From Candidatus Aminicenantota bacterium (GTDB lineage: Bacteria; Acidobacteriota; Aminicenantia; Aminicenantales; Aminicenantaceae), in assembly GCA_013139435.1 (NCBI GenBank), contig WTAW01000175.1, forward strand, positions 1 to 8,888: a stretch of 8,888 bases of DNA. Direction: 5' to 3'. The notes below the pieces were generated by a model. The model worked only from the letters and a program-made list of their open reading frames with translations, ran no database searches and was not told the DNA's origin. The translations under genes were made by a program, and so were the position numbers. Of the stretch, positions 5,346 to 8,888 are shown one piece after another; the first letter of the stretch is position 1; each line of letters opens with the position of its first letter.

Positions 5346-6130
5346 AGAGACCATCCCGCCTTGATTATGCTTTTGCCATAGGACGCATCCGCGTTTTGGA
5401 AAAAGGTTTGGTTTCGAGTGCTGTGTTCAGGGAGGCGGCAGACGAAAGGGATGTTTCGAGCGCCCTCAAAATGATATTTGATGCCGGCAGCTTCTTGGAT
5501 GAGATAACAGAGATCCGGAACTCTGAGGAGCTGGATCTTTTTCTGGCTAATGAAGAGAGGCAACTTTTGAAAATGTTGTCTGAGGTATTAATTGAAACAG
5601 AGCTATTGAGAATCATGACCTATGAGGCAAGCGAGCCCATGACTGCGTTTTCTGTTGCGCATAGACTCGATTACCCCTTTATCTCCGATTACTTTCGTCA
5701 CCGGATCGATCTGGGAAACTTTAAGATGTTTTTTCGCGCTAAATATTCCGCTCTTCCTAAAGAGCGGATCGAAAAGCTTTTGTTGACAGGAGGTTTTTAT
5801 TCGCCCGATCTCTTGCTCAATAATTTTGACCTGTCCTATTCGGAGATTGCAGAAAAGATCCACTTCACCCCTTACAGAAAATTGTGGGAAGCGGTTGTGG
5901 ATGCCATCGAAGAAAAGGAGACGTTTGTCGAGCTAGAAAGAAGCTTTGAGGACTACTTGATCCGTTACCTGAAAAAAGCAAAGTACATTGTCTTTGGACC
6001 CGAACCCATATTTGCCTACGGATTGGCCAAAAGACGAGAGCTGAGCTTGGTCAGGATCCTTGGTGTGGGTAAGCTGAATCATATTCCTTCAGAGATCTTA
6101 AAGGAGAGATTGGGGGAAACCTATGCTTGA
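5342..6130 (+). CDS. ntpC: V/A-type ATPase subunit C (subunit d homologue, AC39 family), short form
   Basis: Subunit C is the funnel-shaped socket that sits on the c ring and receives the D-F shaft. Family marks are the start DYAFAIGRIRVLEKGL, the DLGNFKMFFRAKY block (residues about 125-137, the D-x-x-N-x-K/R-x-x-x-R pseudo-repeat), and the C-terminal FGPEPIFAYGLAKRREL followed by VRILGVGKLNHIP. The protein has 262 aa, while homologues are commonly about 320-350. Only one copy of the D-x-x-N block is evident, and the three-fold pseudo-repeat appears to have lost most of one unit around residues 95-115. The frame is undisturbed. It overlaps subunit E by 4 nt and subunit F by 8 nt, which points to translational coupling. 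Confidence 0.9.
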   Translation: MKRPSRLDYAFAIGRIRVLEKGLVSSAVFREAADERDVSSALKMIFDAGSFLDEITEIRNSEELDLFLANEERQLLKMLSEVLIETELLRIMTYEASEPMTAFSVAHRLDYPFISDYFRHRIDLGNFKMFFRAKYSALPKERIEKLLLTGGFYSPDLLLNNFDLSYSEIAEKIHFTPYRKLWEAVVDAIEEKETFVELERSFEDYLIRYLKKAKYIVFGPEPIFAYGLAKRRELSLVRILGVGKLNHIPSEILKERLGETYA

Positions 6131-6464
6131 TCGAGTGGCTGTGATCGGTGATCGTGACCTCATTTTCCCTCTAAAGGTTATGGGTATCAAGGTCTATTCC
6201 CCCAAAGATATCGATGAGGCTCGCCGATTGTTGGGTACGCTTGAGGAGGAAGGTATTGCCCTGTGCCTCATGCACGAGAGTTTTTTTGCTCCTCTGAGCG
6301 AAGAGAGAGAGGTGCTGAGAGATAAGTTCACTCCGGTAGTGGCGGGATTCTCAGATTATAGGAAGGTCACGGACGAACTGGGGAAAATGATGCGAGAAAT
6401 GGCTATAATCGCCACGGGATCTGATTCTTTGGTCAAAAGAAGGGGAAACGATGAAATACGGTAA
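6123..6464 (+). CDS. ntpG: V/A-type ATPase subunit F (central stalk; NtpG in E. hirae)
   Basis: This is a 113-aa subunit of the central rotor shaft that binds subunit D. It opens with RVAVIGDRDLIFPLKVMGIKVY, the typical GDxDxxxxFxxxGI signature of the family. A Rossmann-like alternation follows (IALCLMHESFF, TPVVAGFSD). Residues LMHES replace the more common xITE segment, a mild variation. Length is slightly above the usual 100-105 aa. It overlaps the end of subunit C by 8 nt and the start of subunit A by 14 nt. A GGGGGAAA site stands just upstream of the ATG. Confidence 0.94.
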   Translation: MLDRVAVIGDRDLIFPLKVMGIKVYSPKDIDEARRLLGTLEEEGIALCLMHESFFAPLSEEREVLRDKFTPVVAGFSDYRKVTDELGKMMREMAIIATGSDSLVKRRGNDEIR

Positions 6465-8205
6465 AATCATTCGCGTTGCAGGTCCTCTAGTGGTCGCTTC
6501 CGGCTGTCTGGGGGCGAAGATGTATGACATGGTTAAGATCGGTGAACTCAGATTGATCGGTGAGATCATCGAGTTGAAAGAGGACAAAGCCTATATCCAG
6601 GTCTATGAGGATACGACCGGCATCGGCCCGGATGAACCCGTCTACCTGACAGGTATGCCCCTGAGCGTTGAGTTGGGCCCCGGGCTCGTCAGTTCTATAT
6701 ATGATGGCATCCAGCGGCCCTTGGATATCATCCGTGAGATAAAAGGAGATTATGTGACCCGTGGAATTGAAGTGCCCTCTCTCGATCGTGAGAAAGAATG
6801 GAAGTTTTTTCCACATGTCGAAAAGAGGCAAAAAGTCGTATCTGGAGATATTCTTGGTGAGGTGGAGGAAACTCCCCTTATTAATCACAAAATCATGGTT
6901 CCCTACGGAATCAACGGCACCGTTATCGATATAGAGGAGGGCAACTTCACTGTCAATCGTGTTATCGCCAGGATCCAGACTGATGCTGGGGAGAAGGACA
7001 TCCGTTTATTCCAGATATGGTCGATCCGGAAGAACAGAAAAGTTCAGGAACGCCTCATGCCGAATGAACCCCTCACCACAGGGCAGAGAGTGTTGGATAC
7101 ACTGTTCCCCTTGGCTAAGGGAGGAACAGCATGTGTGCCGGGTCCTTTCGGCAGTGGGAAAACAGTTGTCCAGCACCAGCTGGCCAGGTGGTCTGATGCA
7201 CAGATCATCGTTTTTGTAGCCTGTGGTGAACGCGGCAATGAAGTGGCCGATCTGTTGCTCAGCTTTCCGGATCTGAAAGACCCCCATACAGGACGCCCCC
7301 TTTTGGAGAGGACGATCATCATAGCCAACACGTCGAACATGCCTGTGGCAGCCCGGGAGGCGTCCATCTATACAGGGATGACCATAGCGGAATACTTTCG
7401 TGATATGGGATATTCCGTTGCGCTTATGGCAGATTCCACAAGCCGTTGGGCAGAGGCCCTCAGGGAGATCTCCGGCAGGATGGAGGAAATGCCTGGTGAA
7501 GAGGGGTATCCTGCCTATTTGGCGAGCCGTCTTGCAGAGTTTTATGAGCGTGCTGGGAAAACTGTCTGCTTGGGTTCAGATAAGCGCGTCGGTGCCCTGA
7601 GCGTGATCGGTGCCGTGTCCCCTCCGGGAGGCGATCTGTCGGATCCGGTCGTCCAGTCCACACTCAAAGTGGTCAAAGTGTTTTGGGCTCTGGATGACCG
7701 GCTGGCTAACATGCGGCACTTTCCTGCGATCAATTGGCTGCAGAGCTATTCTCTTTACACAGAGAACATCAAGGGATATTGGGAAAAAGAAGTGGCAGAG
7801 GATTTTTTAAGCCTGCGACAGGAAGCCATCAGACTCCTTGAGGAAGAATCAGAACTGCAGGAGATCGCACGGCTCGTCGGTATGGAGAGCATGTCTGCGA
7901 AGGACCGTCTTGTCCTCGAATCGGCCCGTTCCATAAGAGAAGATTTTCTGCACCAGAATGCATTCCATCCGCAGGATACTTACACATCTCTCAGGAAGCA
8001 GTATTTGATGCTCCGGACGATCCTGCATTTTCACAACTCAGCGCTTAAAGTCCTTGAGGATGTGAGTTTAGATAAGATCCTTTCGCTTCCGATCAGAGAA
8101 AAGATCGCCAAGTTGAAATTTTTGCCCGAAGAAGATACAGGTATCATCGAGGCGTATATCGAAGTGGATAACGCATTCAAAGGCTTGCGAAAAATAACGG
8201 AATAA
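6451..8205 (+). CDS. ntpA: V/A-type ATPase catalytic subunit A
   Basis: This is the catalytic ATP-hydrolysing subunit (584 aa; family about 578-600). In order it has an N-terminal beta-barrel (about 1-75), the A-specific non-homologous insert (about 110-190) and then the nucleotide-binding domain. The P-loop is GPFGSGKT (231-238, Lys237). The catalytic glutamate is in ACGERGNE (Glu260). Walker B is SVALMADSTSRWAE with Asp328, followed by the conserved EMPGEEGYPAYL. The C-terminal helical domain begins near 440. All catalytic residues are present, so the enzyme should be active. AGGGGA (6441-6446) stands 4 nt before the ATG. The start overlaps the F gene by 14 nt, and the stop is 9 nt before the B gene. 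Confidence 0.98.
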   Translation: MKYGKIIRVAGPLVVASGCLGAKMYDMVKIGELRLIGEIIELKEDKAYIQVYEDTTGIGPDEPVYLTGMPLSVELGPGLVSSIYDGIQRPLDIIREIKGDYVTRGIEVPSLDREKEWKFFPHVEKRQKVVSGDILGEVEETPLINHKIMVPYGINGTVIDIEEGNFTVNRVIARIQTDAGEKDIRLFQIWSIRKNRKVQERLMPNEPLTTGQRVLDTLFPLAKGGTACVPGPFGSGKTVVQHQLARWSDAQIIVFVACGERGNEVADLLLSFPDLKDPHTGRPLLERTIIIANTSNMPVAAREASIYTGMTIAEYFRDMGYSVALMADSTSRWAEALREISGRMEEMPGEEGYPAYLASRLAEFYERAGKTVCLGSDKRVGALSVIGAVSPPGGDLSDPVVQSTLKVVKVFWALDDRLANMRHFPAINWLQSYSLYTENIKGYWEKEVAEDFLSLRQEAIRLLEEESELQEIARLVGMESMSAKDRLVLESARSIREDFLHQNAFHPQDTYTSLRKQYLMLRTILHFHNSALKVLEDVSLDKILSLPIREKIAKLKFLPEEDTGIIEAYIEVDNAFKGLRKITE

Positions 8206-8214
8206 GAGGGCGAC

Positions 8215-8888
8215 ATGTATAAGGAATATTTGACAGTATCGAATATCGTCGGGCCACTGCTCATCGTCGAAAAGATCATTGATGTCAAGTACGGCGAGCT
8301 GGTGGAGATCGAGACGGCCGATGGGAGCCTCCGTCGGGGCACGGTCCTGGATGTGTCGACGGAGCAAGCAGTGGTCCAGGTGTTTGAGGGCACTGTAGGA
8401 TTGGACGTGGATAAATCTCGCGTCCGGTTTCTGGGGCGGTCTCAGCAGCTGGGTGTTTCTGAAGAGATCGTTGGACGGATTTTTGATGGGTCCGGAAAGC
8501 CCAAGGACAAAGGCCCTCAAATCATCCCCGACAAGATGATCGATATCAACGGGAGTCCGATAAATCCCCAGGCTCGAGATTATCCTTCTGAGTTCATCCA
8601 GACCGGAATATCCTCCATCGATGGGATGAATCCCCTGGTGAGAGGACAGAAGCTCCCCATATTTTCCGGGAGCGGCCTCCCTCATCCGAGGATCGCGGCA
8701 CAGATCGCCAGACAGGCAACTGTGTTGGGAAAAGAAGAGAAATTTGCAGTGGTCTTTGGTGCCATGGGCATCACGTTCGAGGAGGCGAACTTTTTCATCG
8801 AAGACTTCAGGAATACGGGTGCATTGGAACGTGCGGTGCTCTTCCTAAATCTAGCTAATGAACCGACGATCGAACGTTTAGCCACACC
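8215..8888 (+). CDS. ntpB: V/A-type ATPase regulatory subunit B, partial (C-terminus off window)
   Basis: My translation gives 224 residues with no stop, about half of the usual 455-470 aa. Subunit B is the non-catalytic nucleotide-binding-fold partner of A and supplies the arginine finger, which lies beyond the window. It starts YKEYLTVSNIVGPLLIVE and has EGTVGLD (58-64), GRIFDGSGKPKDKGP (87-101), FIQTGISSIDGMNPLVRGQK (127-146) and FAVVFGAMGITFEEANFF (177-194), all family blocks. At the P-loop position it has SGSGLPHPR (151-159) instead of GxxxxGKT, as expected for the non-catalytic subunit. In homologues known to me the residues after LPH are usually NE, so PR is a small oddity. GAGGG (8206-8210) stands 4 nt before the ATG. 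Subunit D is expected next downstream. Confidence 0.97.
   Translation, partial: MYKEYLTVSNIVGPLLIVEKIIDVKYGELVEIETADGSLRRGTVLDVSTEQAVVQVFEGTVGLDVDKSRVRFLGRSQQLGVSEEIVGRIFDGSGKPKDKGPQIIPDKMIDINGSPINPQARDYPSEFIQTGISSIDGMNPLVRGQKLPIFSGSGLPHPRIAAQIARQATVLGKEEKFAVVFGAMGITFEEANFFIEDFRNTGALERAVLFLNLANEPTIERLAT

Noticed and set aside
8068..8885. Minus-strand open frames of 205 and 67 codons opposite the A/B genes
   Set aside because: They are antisense shadows of the clearly identified subunit A and B genes.

Overview
The window is bacterial in character (Shine-Dalgarno sites, sigma70-like promoter hexamers, tight overlapping operon). Its centrepiece is most of a V/A-type (rotary) ATPase operon. The subunit order H(G)-I(a)-K(c)-E-C-F-A-B is that of the Enterococcus hirae ntp operon (F-I-K-E-C-G-A-B) and of the Thermus and methanogen A-ATPase operons. 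It is not the E-x-A-B-D-I-K order of spirochaetes and chlamydiae. I cannot place the organism more closely than a bacterium carrying an A/V-type ATPase.

Layout. Positions 1-448 (minus strand) hold the N-terminal two thirds of queC (preQ0 synthase), cut by the window edge. Positions 449-797 are a divergent intergenic region. It has compact sigma70-like promoters at each side and, between them, a roughly 223-bp foldback element with 17/18-bp terminal inverted repeats and strong internal hairpins. Positions 798-1637 (plus) encode a protein I do not recognise, whose alternating strand/helix pattern suggests a beta/alpha-barrel-like fold. Positions 1638-2123 have no ordinary gene. They hold a perfect 77-bp direct repeat separated by 120 bp of much more GC-rich DNA, the whole bounded by a 10-bp inverted repeat. 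A TATAAT box and the leader of the ATPase operon follow. Positions 2124-8888 are the ATPase genes, all on the plus strand with gaps of 33 nt or less or with overlaps. The B subunit runs off the right edge.

How the genes work together. A and B form the hexameric catalytic head. F (with D, presumably downstream) and C form the central rotor shaft and its socket. E and H form the peripheral stalks. I (a) and K (c) form the membrane ion-translocating part. The K subunit is a four-helix, single-carboxylate c subunit that keeps all five sodium ligands known from E. hirae NtpK. The machine is therefore predicted to be Na+-coupled. Subunits E (138 aa) and C (262 aa) are clearly shorter than is usual for their families.

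The least explained material is non-coding: the foldback element beside queC and the 77-bp repeat element just upstream of the ATPase promoter.
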